In this document: in pieces, positions 1 to 8,397 of the stretch
Position numbering within the stretch: position 1 is the first letter of the stretch
Layout of the letters: each line of letters starts with the position of its first letter
Assembly (NCBI RefSeq): GCF_014641735.1
Contig: NZ_BMIH01000004.1
Coordinates: forward strand, 186,001 to 250,000
From: Sphingomonas metalli
GTDB taxonomy: Bacteria; Pseudomonadota; Alphaproteobacteria; Sphingomonadales; Sphingomonadaceae
Length of the DNA: 64,000 bases
Reading direction: 5' to 3'
Program-made: the position numbers and the translations under genes
Notes under the pieces: generated by a model
The model's input: the letters and a program-made list of their open reading frames with translations, nothing else
Told to the model about the DNA's origin: nothing
Databases searched by the model: none

Positions 1-323
1 TGCCCGATCCAGCGGCCGATGCGGGATCGATGGTGAGAGGTGGACCTTCACCCCACCGTCATTCCCGCGAAGGCGGGAATCCAGAACCTCTGACGCTTGC
101 GCACGATGCGGAAGGCTCCCACGTATCTGGATTCCCGCCTTCGCGGGAATGACGGACGGCGTGAATGGGGTGACTCCATCCCGGCTCGCCATCCGGCTAT
201 CGGGCGGCCGTGCAACCCATCGCCCAGCAACCCTTCCGAACCGGCCACATTCCGCTAAGGATGACGCAACCCTGACGGGCGCGTGACCGTTGCTTCCGGC
301 AGGCCCATCGGGAGCGTTTCGTC
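1..323. repeat. Gap with paired-hairpin repeat (57-155)
   Basis: No gene is supported before the TerC-type gene. Positions 57-155 hold two hairpins facing each other. The left arm reads GTCATTCCCGCGAAGGCGGG and the right arm is its near-exact reverse complement, with about 40 bp between them. This is a complete, uninterrupted copy of the repeat family seen again at 37486-37583. Interrupted copies lie at 16629-16888 and 39929-40189. From 249 to 323 is the leader of the next gene, with a GGGAG ribosome site near 309. Confidence 0.8.
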
Positions 324-1055
324 TTGTCCATCCTAACCATGCTTGCCGCCGCGGGAGCGGCCGCCGGGGCCGTGCAGGGGCCCGGATCGCCTGCCGAGAT
401 CTGGCAGCACATCCTCAACGACTTCTCCAACCTCGGCGATCCGGCGGCCTTGGCGGCGTTCGGTTCGGTGCTGATGATCGACCTCGTCCTGGCCGGTGAC
501 AATGCCATCGTGGTCGGCGCGCTCGCGGCGGGGCTGCCGGCCGACCAGCGCAAGAAGGTGATCCTGATCGGCATCGGCGCGGCGCTGGTGCTGCGCATCG
601 CCTTCGCGCTGATCGTCACCTGGCTGATGGGGATCGTCGGGCTGATCTTCGCCGGCGGGCTGCTGCTGCTGTGGGTCAGCTGGAAGTTCTGGCGCGAGAT
701 CCGCGAGGGCGGGCACCATCCCGACGCCGCCGAAGAGACATCGGGCCTCAAGCCGGCGCGCAGCTTCGCCGCCGCCGCCTGGGCGGTGGCGGTGGCGGAC
801 GTGTCGATGAGCCTCGACAACGTCCTCGCCGTGGCCGGTGCGGCGCGCGAGCATCCCGGCATTCTCGTCGTCGGGCTGCTGCTGTCGGTGGCCCTGATGG
901 GGCTGGCGGCGAACTTCATCGCCCGCATCATCGATCGCTATCGCTGGATCGCCTATGTCGGGCTGGCGGTGATCGTCTTCGTGGCGTTCCGGATGATCTA
1001 TGAGGGCTGGGTGGGCAGCGAGGACACGCTGGGGCTGATCAGCCTGTTCCGGTAG
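324..1055 (+). CDS. TerC/YjbE-family integral membrane protein
   Basis: The 243-residue protein is almost wholly hydrophobic and has about seven predicted membrane segments. It carries the family's acidic intramembrane motifs, seen as MIDLVLAGDNAIVVG near residues 52-66 and DVSMSLDNVLAV near 159-170. TerC relatives of the YjbE type are thought to move metal ions, especially manganese, across the inner membrane; transport by this one is inferred. The start is a TTG with GGGAG about 10 nt upstream. An ATG at 339 is possible but has no ribosome site. I looked for a yybP-ykoY manganese riboswitch in the leader and could not support one. Confidence 0.85.
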   Translation: MSILTMLAAAGAAAGAVQGPGSPAEIWQHILNDFSNLGDPAALAAFGSVLMIDLVLAGDNAIVVGALAAGLPADQRKKVILIGIGAALVLRIAFALIVTWLMGIVGLIFAGGLLLLWVSWKFWREIREGGHHPDAAEETSGLKPARSFAAAAWAVAVADVSMSLDNVLAVAGAAREHPGILVVGLLLSVALMGLAANFIARIIDRYRWIAYVGLAVIVFVAFRMIYEGWVGSEDTLGLISLFR

Positions 1056-1316
1056 CGCCGACGCCATCCCCCTGGGCCGTTCGTGCCGCGCGACGTCGAA
1101 GCACAGGTGGTTTTCGGGCTCTTCGACGGCGCTCAGGGCGAACGGCCGAGGTTAGGTTGATCTTGCGTGCAGGAGCCTTCCCAACCGTCATCCCGGCGCA
1201 GGCCGGGATCTCCTGCGGCTCCTGTCGCGACCCTCGACAGAGACCCCGGCCTGCGCCGGGGTGACGGTGAGATGGGCGGGGAAAGGGGGGTCGCTCAGGG
1301 CCGGCGGCCCGGTCGC
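1056..1316. repeat. Two REP-like elements between convergent genes
   Basis: Positions 1077-1145 hold an element that starts CCGTTCGTGCCG and ends GGGCGAACGG. Positions 1185-1267 hold a paired hairpin starting CCGTCATCCCGGCGCAGGCC and ending CCTGCGCCGGGGTGACGG. Both families recur in other gaps of the window. There is no coding potential. The elements may act as a transcription barrier between the converging genes. Confidence 0.75.
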
Positions 1317-2018
1317 TTACCCCAGATGCTCGGCGAAGAAGGCTGCGGTGCGCTCGTCCGCCAGTCGCGCCGACTCCTCGGAGCGCCGCGCGCCGAACTC
1401 GGTCGCGAAGCCGTGATCCTCGCCGGGATAGTCGTGCAGCGTCACCTTGGAGTGGTCGTCCAGCCCCGCATGCATCCGCGCCTGCGCATCCTTGTCGACG
1501 AAGTGATCCTCTTCGGGAACGTGGAGCAGCACCGGATGCGCGATGGCGTGCTTTTCGCCGAGCAGCCCGTCGATCCCGACGCCGTAATAGCCGACCGCCG
1601 CATCCACATCGGTGCGCGTCGCGGTCATGAAGGCGAGCCGACCGCCCAGGCAATAGCCGACCACCCCGACCTTGCCGCCGTCGCCCAGCTCCGCCCGCGC
1701 GGCGCGGATCGTCGCCTCGATGTCGCGGATCGCGCCGTCCTGGTCGAGCTTGGGCATCAGGCCCAGCGCCTGCTGCATCTGGTCGGGCACGTCCGGGTCG
1801 AGCTCGATGCCGGGGGCGAAGCGCCAGAACAGGTCGGGGGCGAGGGCGAGATAGCCGGCTTCGGCCAAGGTGTCGCATTTGCGGCGGATGCCGGCATTGA
1901 CCCCGAAAATCTCCTGGATGACGACGATCGCCGCGCGCGGCGTGCCTTCGGGTCGGGCGCGATAGACGGTGAACCGGGCGTCGCCGGCTAGCGTGTCGAG
2001 CGTGATCGTGTCGGTCAT
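1317..2018 (-). CDS. Dienelactone hydrolase family protein
   Basis: This 233-residue cytoplasmic alpha/beta hydrolase has the dienelactone hydrolase catalytic set. The nucleophile elbow GYCLGG carries the Cys near residue 121, an Asp lies in PEEDHFVDKD, and a His lies in YPGEDHGFA. Family members cleave cyclic enol esters such as dienelactone in chloroaromatic breakdown, but many homologues have unknown substrates, and no aromatic degradation genes are nearby. Length is normal for the family. The ATG at 2018 follows an AGGAGAGG ribosome site. It is divergent from the DUF6489-type gene. Confidence 0.9.
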   Translation of the reverse strand: MTDTITLDTLAGDARFTVYRARPEGTPRAAIVVIQEIFGVNAGIRRKCDTLAEAGYLALAPDLFWRFAPGIELDPDVPDQMQQALGLMPKLDQDGAIRDIEATIRAARAELGDGGKVGVVGYCLGGRLAFMTATRTDVDAAVGYYGVGIDGLLGEKHAIAHPVLLHVPEEDHFVDKDAQARMHAGLDDHSKVTLHDYPGEDHGFATEFGARRSEESARLADERTAAFFAEHLG

Positions 2019-2110
2019 GGCCGTCCTCTCCTGGGGATATGCGTTGACGCTGGGCGTCGCGCATGGCGCTATGCGCGCGAGGTTACAGTGACAAGCAGGG
2101 ACGGCGAACG

Positions 2111-2344
2111 ATGAAGGTGACGATCGAGATCGACTGCACGCCAGAGGAAGCGCGTGCGGCGATGGGCCTGCCCGACCTGACGCCGATCCACGAACGCTAT
2201 GTCCAGCTGACCCGCGAGGCGATGGAGGGCAATGTCCGGCCCGAGATGCTCGAGGCGATGATGCGCAGCTGGGCGCCGATGGGCGAGGCGGGGATGAACT
2301 TCTGGCGGCGGATGCTGGAAGGCGCGGCCAAGTCCGGCAGCTGA
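2111..2344 (+). CDS. Small DUF6489-type protein
   Basis: The product is 77 residues, starting MKVTIEIDCTPEEARAAMG and ending in a helical stretch with the motif FWRRMLEGA. It has no signal peptide and looks like a small soluble helical protein. It resembles DUF6489 proteins of alphaproteobacteria, whose function is unknown; the name comes from memory of the family and not from a search. The ATG at 2111 is chosen over an upstream in-frame start at 2063 because homology-like sequence begins there. It lies 33 bp before mnmE in the same direction and may be cotranscribed with it. Confidence 0.75.
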   Translation: MKVTIEIDCTPEEARAAMGLPDLTPIHERYVQLTREAMEGNVRPEMLEAMMRSWAPMGEAGMNFWRRMLEGAAKSGS

Positions 2345-2377
2345 TCGGCGCGCGCCCTCTGCTATAGGCGCCGGCGC

Positions 2378-3658
2378 ATGACCGACACGATCTTCGCCGT
2401 CTCCAGCGGCCGTCCCCCCGCCGCGATCGCGGTGATCCGTATCAGCGGGCCCGACGCCCTGCTCGCCGGCCGCACGCTGGCCGGGCCGCTGCCCCCGGCG
2501 CGGGCGGCACGGGTGCGGGTGCTGCGCGACGCCGCCGGGGCGGTGCTCGACCGCGCCTTGGCGATCGTCTTCCCCGGCCCCGCCACCGCGACCGGAGAGG
2601 ATCTGGTGGAGCTGCACTGCCATGGCGGGCGGGCGGTGGTGGCGGCGGTGGAGGCCGCGCTATCCCGCCTTCCGTCCTGCCGCCGGGCCGAGCCGGGCGA
2701 GTTCACCCGCCGGGCGCTGGCGCATGGCCGGATCGATCTCGCCGAGGCCGAGGGGCTGGCCGATCTGCTCGAGGCGGAAACCGAGGCGCAGCGGGTGGCG
2801 GCATTGGCCGCGGCGGAGGGTTGGATCAGCCGCCAGGTCGGCGACTGGCTGGCCGAGGTCGCGATCCTCTCCGCCCGGGTCGAGGCGATGCTCGACCATG
2901 ACGACGAGGACGATGTCGTCGGGGGGGACGACGAGATGGCAGCGATCCGGGGCGGGATGGACGATCTCGGCCGGCGGATCGATGCGGCGGCCTCCGCCCC
3001 GCCCGTCGAGCGGTTGCGCGACGGTATCCGCGTGGTCATTGCCGGGCCCCCCAATGCGGGCAAGTCGACGCTGCTCAACCTGATGGCCGAACGCGAGGCG
3101 GCGATCGTCTCGCCGATCGCCGGCACCACCCGCGACCGGATCGAGGCGGCGGTGGTGCGGGGCGGGGTGCCCTATCTGCTGCTCGATACGGCCGGACTGA
3201 CCAAGACCGACGATATGGTCGAGGCGATCGGTGTGGAGCGCGCCGGCGCGGCGATCGCCACCGCGGATCTGCTGCTATGGATGGGAGACGAAGCCCCGCC
3301 GCGTCGCGACGCGCTCTGGCTGCACGGCCGGTCCGACCTGTCGGGGCGGGGGACGGTGCCGGCCGATCGGACATTGGCCGTGCGGCAGGACGATCCCGCG
3401 AGCATCGCAGCACTGTGGACGCTGGTGGCGGAGCGGTCGGCGGCCTTGCTGCCGCGGGTGGACGCCTTGCCTTTACGTGAGCGGCATCGGCGACTGTGCG
3501 GGGAGGCGGCTGCGGCGCTGCGTGTACCGCCGCGCGATCCTCTTCTGATGGGAGAGGCGCTGCGCCGGGCACGCGTTGCGCTCGCTGGCATCACCGGGGC
3601 GGATGCGACCGAGACGATGCTGGATGCGCTCTTCGGGCGGTTCTGCATCGGGAAGTGA
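2378..3658 (+). CDS. mnmE: tRNA uridine-5-carboxymethylaminomethyl modification GTPase MnmE
   Basis: MnmE with MnmG installs the cmnm5 group on the wobble uridine (U34) of certain tRNAs. The 426-residue protein has the N-terminal tetrahydrofolate-binding domain (about 1-115), a helical domain, and an inserted G domain with the P-loop GPPNAGKST near residue 223, the TTRD switch and DTAG. It ends in the invariant CIGK, whose Cys is needed for activity. Length is slightly short of the usual 440-460. The start at 2378 lacks a strong ribosome site, so translation may be coupled to the small gene before it. The stop codon is followed after 2 nt by the first parS site. Confidence 0.97.
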   Translation: MTDTIFAVSSGRPPAAIAVIRISGPDALLAGRTLAGPLPPARAARVRVLRDAAGAVLDRALAIVFPGPATATGEDLVELHCHGGRAVVAAVEAALSRLPSCRRAEPGEFTRRALAHGRIDLAEAEGLADLLEAETEAQRVAALAAAEGWISRQVGDWLAEVAILSARVEAMLDHDDEDDVVGGDDEMAAIRGGMDDLGRRIDAAASAPPVERLRDGIRVVIAGPPNAGKSTLLNLMAEREAAIVSPIAGTTRDRIEAAVVRGGVPYLLLDTAGLTKTDDMVEAIGVERAGAAIATADLLLWMGDEAPPRRDALWLHGRSDLSGRGTVPADRTLAVRQDDPASIAALWTLVAERSAALLPRVDALPLRERHRRLCGEAAAALRVPPRDPLLMGEALRRARVALAGITGADATETMLDALFGRFCIGK

Positions 3659-3660
3659 AA

Positions 3661-3676
3661 TGTTCCACGTGGAACA
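3661..3676. promoter_or_regulatory. parS site 1
   Basis: TGTTCCACGTGGAACA is a perfect 16-bp palindrome matching the general bacterial parS consensus TGTTNCACGTGNAACA. It sits directly after the mnmE stop codon, 3.7 kb upstream of parB. Confidence 0.93.
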
Positions 3677-3792
3677 ATCCTTCCCCCGCTGAACTTCGCC
3701 CGACTGTTCGTACCCATCATCGTCCCGCGTGACGCGATGACCTATCGACCGTCATCGCTTCGGCTGAGGCCCCGGGTCTGACAGAGGTGAAA

Positions 3793-3808
3793 TGTTTCAC
3801 GTGGAACA
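3793..3808. promoter_or_regulatory. parS site 2
   Basis: TGTTTCACGTGGAACA matches the parS consensus with one asymmetric position (TTC against GGA). It lies in the mnmE-mnmG gap. Confidence 0.92.
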
Positions 3809-3954
3809 TTTTCGCGGCGCGCCTTTATGGTCATCAGCGCCAACATCGTCGGTGCACGAACCCGTTGCCTCCAGAATCGAAGCTGCGAAGAGGACCAGTT
3901 GTTTTTCGCCAAGGCAAGATTCGGCACCAGTGGATCATGTCCGTTTCGGCCCTT

Positions 3955-3970
3955 TGTTTCACGTGGAACA
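3955..3970. promoter_or_regulatory. parS site 3
   Basis: TGTTTCACGTGGAACA is identical to site 2 and lies 162 bp from it, in the mnmE-mnmG gap. Confidence 0.92.
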
Positions 3971-4110
3971 ATTCCGCTGAGGACCTTCGACTGCGTCGGC
4001 GGTCCAGCCTGTCCGCGCACCGACTCACAGTCCAGCTGCTCAATGCGGTACCGTGCCTCAACAAACCCGGCACAACCGGGAACGGCCAGCCGAGACGAGG
4101 CGCTGCCGAT

Positions 4111-4126
4111 TGTTCCACGTGGAACA
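4111..4126. promoter_or_regulatory. parS site 4
   Basis: TGTTCCACGTGGAACA is a perfect palindrome identical to site 1. It ends 38 bp before the mnmG start codon, so ParB bound here could also affect mnmG expression. Confidence 0.93.
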
Positions 4127-4164
4127 ATTTTGACCCCTCGTCGCCATCGGAGTAGGCGGGCGGC

Positions 4165-6000
4165 ATGAGCGACGTAATCGTAATCGGCGGTGGGCATGCC
4201 GGGGTGGAAGCGGCGATGGCGGCGGCGCGGCGGGGCGCGTCGGTAGCCCTCGTCACCTTTTCCCGCAGCAATCTCGGCATGATGTCGTGCAATCCCTCGA
4301 TCGGCGGGTTGGGCAAAGGGCATATCGCCCGCGAGGTTGACGCCTTCGACGGCGTCATGGCGCGGGCTGCGGACGCGGCGGCGATCCACCACCGCATGCT
4401 CAACCGCAGCAAGGGTGCCGCGGTACAGGGTCCTCGGATCCAGGCCGATCGCCGGCTCTATGCCGCGGCGGTGCAGGCAATGGTGACCGCCGAGGCGCGC
4501 GTGACGGTGGTCGAGGGCGACGTCGTCGCGCTCGACCTGGCGGGCGGCGCGCTGGCCGGGGTGATGCTCGCCGATGGCCGCCGGATCGCCGGACGCGCGG
4601 TGGTGCTGGCGACCGGGACCTTTCTGGGCGGGCGGCTCTTCCGCGGGTCGGAACGGGGCGAGGGCGGCCGGGTCGACGAGCGCGCGGCCGGTCCGCTGGC
4701 CGCGGTGTTGCGCGACTTGGCGCTGCCGATGGCCCGGCTCAAGACGGGCACGCCGCCGCGCCTCGACGGGCGGACGATCGACTGGGCCAGCCTCGAACCG
4801 CAGCCGTCCGACGCCGAGCCCTGGACGATGTCGGCGATGACCGAGCGCCGGCTGCTGCCCCAGATCGCCTGTGCGATCACCCGCACCACCCCGGCGACCC
4901 ACGCGATCATCCGCGACGCCATTCCCGAATCCCCGCTCTTTTCCGGTGCGATCGAAGGGGCAGGGCCGCGTTATTGCCCGTCGATCGAGGACAAGATCCA
5001 TCGCTTCGGTGATCGCGACGGGCACCAGATTTTCCTCGAACCCGAAGGTCTCGACGACGCAACGGTCTACCCGAACGGCCTCTCGACCTCGATCGGTGCG
5101 GCGGCGCAGGCCGCGATGATCGCCAGCATCCCGGGGCTGGAGCGCGCGGCGATCACCGTTCCGGGCTATGCGGTGGAATATGACCATATCGATCCGCGGG
5201 CGCTCGACGCGACCCTGGCGGTGACCGCTATGCCGGGGCTGTTTTGCGCGGGACAGATCAATGGCACCACCGGCTATGAGGAAGCGGCGGGGCAGGGGCT
5301 GGTCGCCGGGCTCAACGCGGCGGCGTTGGCGCTGTCGCTGCCGCCGGTGATCCTCGATCGCGCGTCGAGCTATCTCGGCGTGATGATCGACGACCTCGTC
5401 CTGCAGGGGGTCACCGAGCCCTATCGCATGCTCACCGCCCGCGCCGAATATCGCCTGTCGCTGCGGTCCGACAATGCTGAGACCCGTCTTGCGCCCATCG
5501 CAGACGCGGCGGGGTGTCTGTCCGAGGCTCGGCGGGCCCATCTCGATCGCCGGAATGTTTCACGTGGAACATTCCGCGCGCGCCTGGCGGTGATGCGGAC
5601 GGCTTCGGACGTCGCGGCGGCAGGGGGACAGGTCAGTCAGGACGGGGCGCGGCGCAGCGCCTTCGACTGGCTGCGCTTCGACGGCGTCACGCTCGCGCAT
5701 GTCGCGCCGGGTGCGGAGGACGGGATCGCGCCGGCGGTCGTCGCGGAGACGATCGAGGACGCGCGCTATGCGCCCTATCTCGAACGCCAGGCGGAGGAGG
5801 TCGCGCGGCTGCGCACCGAGGAATCGCTGCTGCTGCCCGAGGCGATCGACTATGCCGCGATCCCGGGCCTGTCGAACGAGATGGTCGCGCGGCTCACCGC
5901 CAGCCGTCCGCGCTCGCTCGCCGCAGCGGCGCGGGTGCGCGGCGTCACGCCTGCGGCGCTATCGGCCGTCCTGCTCCACGCCCGGCGGCTCGCCGCATGA
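4165..6000 (+). CDS. mnmG: tRNA uridine-5-carboxymethylaminomethyl modification enzyme MnmG (GidA)
   Basis: MnmG is the FAD- and NADH-dependent partner of MnmE in wobble-uridine modification. The 611-residue protein starts with the dinucleotide-binding motif [10 protein letters not shown] (residues 7-16). It carries the MnmG signatures [13 protein letters not shown] (near 46-58) and [16 protein letters not shown] (near 365-380), plus the C-terminal MnmE-binding helical domain. Its length is typical. A complete parS site is built into codons around residue 464, where it reads NVSRGTF. The stop codon overlaps the rsmG start (ATGA at 5997-6000). Confidence 0.97.
   Translation: MSDVIVIGGGHAGVEAAMAAARRGASVALVTFSRSNLGMMSCNPSIGGLGKGHIAREVDAFDGVMARAADAAAIHHRMLNRSKGAAVQGPRIQADRRLYAAAVQAMVTAEARVTVVEGDVVALDLAGGALAGVMLADGRRIAGRAVVLATGTFLGGRLFRGSERGEGGRVDERAAGPLAAVLRDLALPMARLKTGTPPRLDGRTIDWASLEPQPSDAEPWTMSAMTERRLLPQIACAITRTTPATHAIIRDAIPESPLFSGAIEGAGPRYCPSIEDKIHRFGDRDGHQIFLEPEGLDDATVYPNGLSTSIGAAAQAAMIASIPGLERAAITVPGYAVEYDHIDPRALDATLAVTAMPGLFCAGQINGTTGYEEAAGQGLVAGLNAAALALSLPPVILDRASSYLGVMIDDLVLQGVTEPYRMLTARAEYRLSLRSDNAETRLAPIADAAGCLSEARRAHLDRRNVSRGTFRARLAVMRTASDVAAAGGQVSQDGARRSAFDWLRFDGVTLAHVAPGAEDGIAPAVVAETIEDARYAPYLERQAEEVARLRTEESLLLPEAIDYAAIPGLSNEMVARLTASRPRSLAAAARVRGVTPAALSAVLLHARRLAA
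5556..5571. promoter_or_regulatory. parS site 5, inside mnmG
   Basis: TGTTTCACGTGGAACA lies within the mnmG coding sequence and is identical to sites 2 and 3. It encodes part of NVSRGTF in a variable part of the protein between the FAD domain and the C-terminal domain. Confidence 0.92.
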
Positions 6001-6605
6001 CCGAAGAGGAGGCACGCGACTGGGCGCTCGATCTGGTCGGCGCGCAGCGCTTCGCCATGCTCGAACGGTTCGTCGATCTCGTTCTGGCAGAGACCGCGCA
6101 GCAGAACCTGATCTCCCCCGCCACGATCCCAGCCATCTGGTCGCGGCACGTCGTCGACTCGCTCCAGCTGCTGCCGCTGGCGAACAGGTCGAGCGGTGCA
6201 TGGCTGGATATCGGCACTGGCGGCGGCTTTCCGGGGATGGTGCTGGCCATCGCCGGCGCCACGCCGATGCTGATGGTCGAGCCGCGTCGGAAGCGCGCGA
6301 CCTTCCTGAGCGAGTGCGTCGCGACGCTCGGCCTGGCGGATGCGCGCGTTGCGGCCGCCAAGGTCGAGCAGGTCGACTGGACGGCGGCAGTGATTACCGC
6401 ACGCGCGGTCGCCTCGGTCGAAAAGCTTTTGCTTGCCGCCGCGCATTGCGCCACAGAGGAGACGCGGTGGCTGCTGCCAAGGGGTCTGGTCGATCCGGCC
6501 GATCTCGCATCGCTCGCCGCACAGCATCGAGTGGTGTTTCACGTGGAACATAGCCTTACCCAGCCGGACTCGGCGATCCTCATTCTCGACGGACGTGGCC
6601 GGTGA
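5997..6605 (+). CDS. rsmG: 16S rRNA (guanine-527-N7)-methyltransferase RsmG (GidB)
   Basis: RsmG methylates G527 of 16S rRNA using S-adenosylmethionine; loss in many bacteria gives low-level streptomycin resistance. The 202-residue protein has the RsmG signatures [10 protein letters not shown] (near residues 50-59) and the SAM-binding loop [10 protein letters not shown] (near 70-79), followed by ARAVASV. It overlaps mnmG by 4 bp and parA by 4 bp (GTGA at 6602), so the three are translationally coupled. A parS site is embedded near residues 180-185, where it reads VFHVEH. Confidence 0.96.
   Translation: MTEEEARDWALDLVGAQRFAMLERFVDLVLAETAQQNLISPATIPAIWSRHVVDSLQLLPLANRSSGAWLDIGTGGGFPGMVLAIAGATPMLMVEPRRKRATFLSECVATLGLADARVAAAKVEQVDWTAAVITARAVASVEKLLLAAAHCATEETRWLLPRGLVDPADLASLAAQHRVVFHVEHSLTQPDSAILILDGRGR
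6535..6550. promoter_or_regulatory. parS site 6, inside rsmG
   Basis: TGTTTCACGTGGAACA lies in the 3' part of rsmG, 52 bp before the parA start codon. It is the closest site to parAB and could let ParB influence its own operon. Confidence 0.92.
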
Positions 6606-7390
6606 TCGTCGTCGCCATCGCCAATCAGAAGGGTGGGGTGGGCAAGACCACCAGCGCGATCAATATCGGCACCGCGCTCGCGGCGACCGGCCAGCGGGTG
6701 CTGCTAATCGACTTCGATCCGCAGGGCAATGCCTCGACCGGGCTCGGCATCGGCCATGCGCAGCGGGAACGGTCGAGCTACGACGTGCTGATGGGCGAGG
6801 CGAGCGTCGTCGAGGCGGCGATCCCGACCAAGGTGCCGCGGCTCGACATCGTCGCCGCAACGGTCGACCTGTCGGGCGCGGAGATCGAGCTGGTCGAGTT
6901 CGAGGCGCGCACCCATCGCCTGGATACCGCGCTGGCGGCGGTGAAGGACCAGTGGGACATCGTGCTGATCGACTGCCCGCCCTCGCTGGGGCTGCTGACG
7001 ATCAACGCGATGGTCGCCGCCGATGCGCTGTTCGTGCCGCTGCAATGCGAGTTCTTCGCGTTGGAAGGTCTGTCGCAGCTCCTGTCGACGGTCGAGCGGA
7101 TCCGCACCCGCTTCAATCCCGGCCTTTCGATCATCGGCGTGGCGCTGACCATGTACGACCGGCGCAACCGGCTGACCGAACAGGTCTCCGCCGATGTCCG
7201 CGCGGTCCTGGGCAAGGTGGTGTTCGAGACGGTGATCCCGCGCAATGTCCGCCTGTCCGAGGCGCCGAGCCACGGCCTGCCTGCGCTGATCTACGACCAT
7301 CGCTGCTCGGGATCGGAGGCCTATATGGCGCTGGCGCGGGAGATGATCGGGCGCCTGCCCCAGGCGGCCAAGACGGCGGTGGCGGCATGA
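6602..7390 (+). CDS. parA: Chromosome-partitioning ATPase ParA
   Basis: ParA is the Walker-type ATPase that forms nucleoid-bound gradients and moves ParB-parS complexes. The 262-residue protein starts at once with the deviant Walker A motif KGGVGKTT (from residue 10), which has the signature first Lys. It also has LIDFDPQGN (Walker A'), IVLIDCPPSLG (Walker B) and the DNA-contacting basic stretch near the C-terminus. There is no N-terminal HTH, as expected of chromosomal ParA/Soj. The start is GTG, overlapping the rsmG stop by 4 bp; parB follows with a 4-bp overlap. Confidence 0.97.
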   Translation: MIVVAIANQKGGVGKTTSAINIGTALAATGQRVLLIDFDPQGNASTGLGIGHAQRERSSYDVLMGEASVVEAAIPTKVPRLDIVAATVDLSGAEIELVEFEARTHRLDTALAAVKDQWDIVLIDCPPSLGLLTINAMVAADALFVPLQCEFFALEGLSQLLSTVERIRTRFNPGLSIIGVALTMYDRRNRLTEQVSADVRAVLGKVVFETVIPRNVRLSEAPSHGLPALIYDHRCSGSEAYMALAREMIGRLPQAAKTAVAA

Positions 7391-8304
7391 GCGAGGCCTT
7401 GCGGCGGCCGCGCGGCGGCCTGGGCCGGGGGCTCAACGCGCTGCTGGGCGAAATGGCGCGCGAGACTCCGGTCAGCCCCGATGCGGAGCGGCCGAGCGGG
7501 GTGCGGATGCTGCCGGTCAGCGCCATGGCCCCACACCCGGACCAGCCGCGCCGCCACTTCGACGATGCCCTGCTCGACGAGTTGGCCGGGTCGATCGCGG
7601 CGCGGGGGCTGATCCAGCCGATCGTCGTGCGACCGCACGGCCATCAATATCAGATCGTCGCGGGCGAGCGGCGCTGGCGCGCGGCGCAGCGGGCGAAGCT
7701 GGCCGAGGTGCCGGTGGTCGTCCGCGACCTCTCCGACTCCGAGACGCTGGAGATCGCGCTGGTCGAGAACATCCAGCGGGCGGATCTCAACGCGATCGAG
7801 GAGGCGCAGGCCTATCAGCGGCTGGCCGGCGAATATGGCCATACGCAGGAAGCGCTGGCCAGGATCGTCCACAAGTCGCGCAGCCATGTCGCCAATCTGT
7901 TGCGGCTGCTCGAACTGCCCGAGCCGGTGCAGACGCGGGTGGTCGATGGCAGCCTGTCGATGGGCCATGCCCGCGCGCTGCTCGGCGCACCCGATGTCGA
8001 GCGCCTCGCGACCCAGATCGTCGACCGCGGCCTATCAGTGCGCGAGACGGAGAAGCTGGCGCGCGAAACCAAGAGCCCTCGCGACGAGGCGGATGCCGCG
8101 CCGCGGCGTCCCGCCAACGACGTGCGGGGTGGCGACACCGCTGCGGACAGCGATATCGCGGCGCTCGAACGCCAGCTCGCCGATCTGCTGGGCGTTTCGG
8201 TGACGATCGTCCACGGAGGAAAAGGCGGGTCGGTGACGCTCGGCTATGCGACGCTCGACCAGCTCGACATGATCTGCCAGCGGCTGACCGGCGAGGGGAT
8301 CTGA
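7387..8304 (+). CDS. parB: Chromosome-partitioning protein ParB
   Basis: ParB is a CTP-dependent DNA clamp that loads at parS. The 305-residue protein has a short basic N-terminus (RRGLGRGLNALLG type), the CTP-binding domain with VENIQRADLNAIEEA and GERRWRAAQ (near residues 94-102), the HTH that reads parS (VHKSRSHVANLLRLL), and a C-terminal dimer domain ending LDMICQRLTG. It overlaps parA (ATGA at 7387). Its targets are the six parS sites upstream. Confidence 0.97.
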   Translation: MSEALRRPRGGLGRGLNALLGEMARETPVSPDAERPSGVRMLPVSAMAPHPDQPRRHFDDALLDELAGSIAARGLIQPIVVRPHGHQYQIVAGERRWRAAQRAKLAEVPVVVRDLSDSETLEIALVENIQRADLNAIEEAQAYQRLAGEYGHTQEALARIVHKSRSHVANLLRLLELPEPVQTRVVDGSLSMGHARALLGAPDVERLATQIVDRGLSVRETEKLARETKSPRDEADAAPRRPANDVRGGDTAADSDIAALERQLADLLGVSVTIVHGGKGGSVTLGYATLDQLDMICQRLTGEGI

Positions 8305-8355
8305 GCCCGGAGGCGCGGCCCGGCGACCGGCTGCTCGCGCCGTTCACTGCGGGAC

Positions 8356-8391
8356 GCCGGTGACGATCGTGGAATGCGATACGTCACCGGC
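8356..8391. terminator. Hairpin between parB and the TonB receptor gene
   Basis: The arms GCCGGTGACG (8356-8365) and CGTCACCGGC (8382-8391) form a perfect 10-bp stem in the 93-bp gap between two converging genes. There is no T-run on either side, so a role as a two-way terminator is inferred from position only. Confidence 0.4.
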
Positions 8392-8397
8392 TGCCGT

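Larger units (their letters stand above)
3659..4164. other. Gap carrying four parS sites
   Basis: This 506-bp stretch between mnmE and mnmG has no supported gene. It contains four copies of the 16-bp parS palindrome at 3661, 3793, 3955 and 4111, spaced 132, 162 and 156 bp apart. The DNA between them shows no other clear repeat. A long reading frame on the opposite strand here runs on antisense through mnmG and is a GC artefact. The region is best read as the main centromere-like ParB loading cluster. Confidence 0.85.

Noticed and set aside
57..155. CRISPR-like array
   Set aside because: The repeats are two facing hairpins, not several direct repeats with unique spacers, and no cas genes are present.
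249..323. Possible manganese (yybP-ykoY) riboswitch before the TerC-type gene
   Set aside because: The leader is only about 75 bp, and the conserved loops of the riboswitch could not be aligned.
3659..4164. Origin of replication (oriC) in the parS gap
   Set aside because: No TTATCCACA-type DnaA boxes or AT-rich unwinding stretch were found; parS sites alone do not make an origin.
3742..5541. 599-codon open frame on the minus strand opposite mnmG
   Set aside because: It is fully antisense to mnmG, has no recognisable domain, and its composition is that of a frame mirrored from GC-rich coding DNA.
5514..5996. N-terminal extension of RsmG into mnmG
   Set aside because: The frame is open upstream, but RsmG homology starts at the ATG at 5997, which overlaps the mnmG stop in the usual ATGA way.
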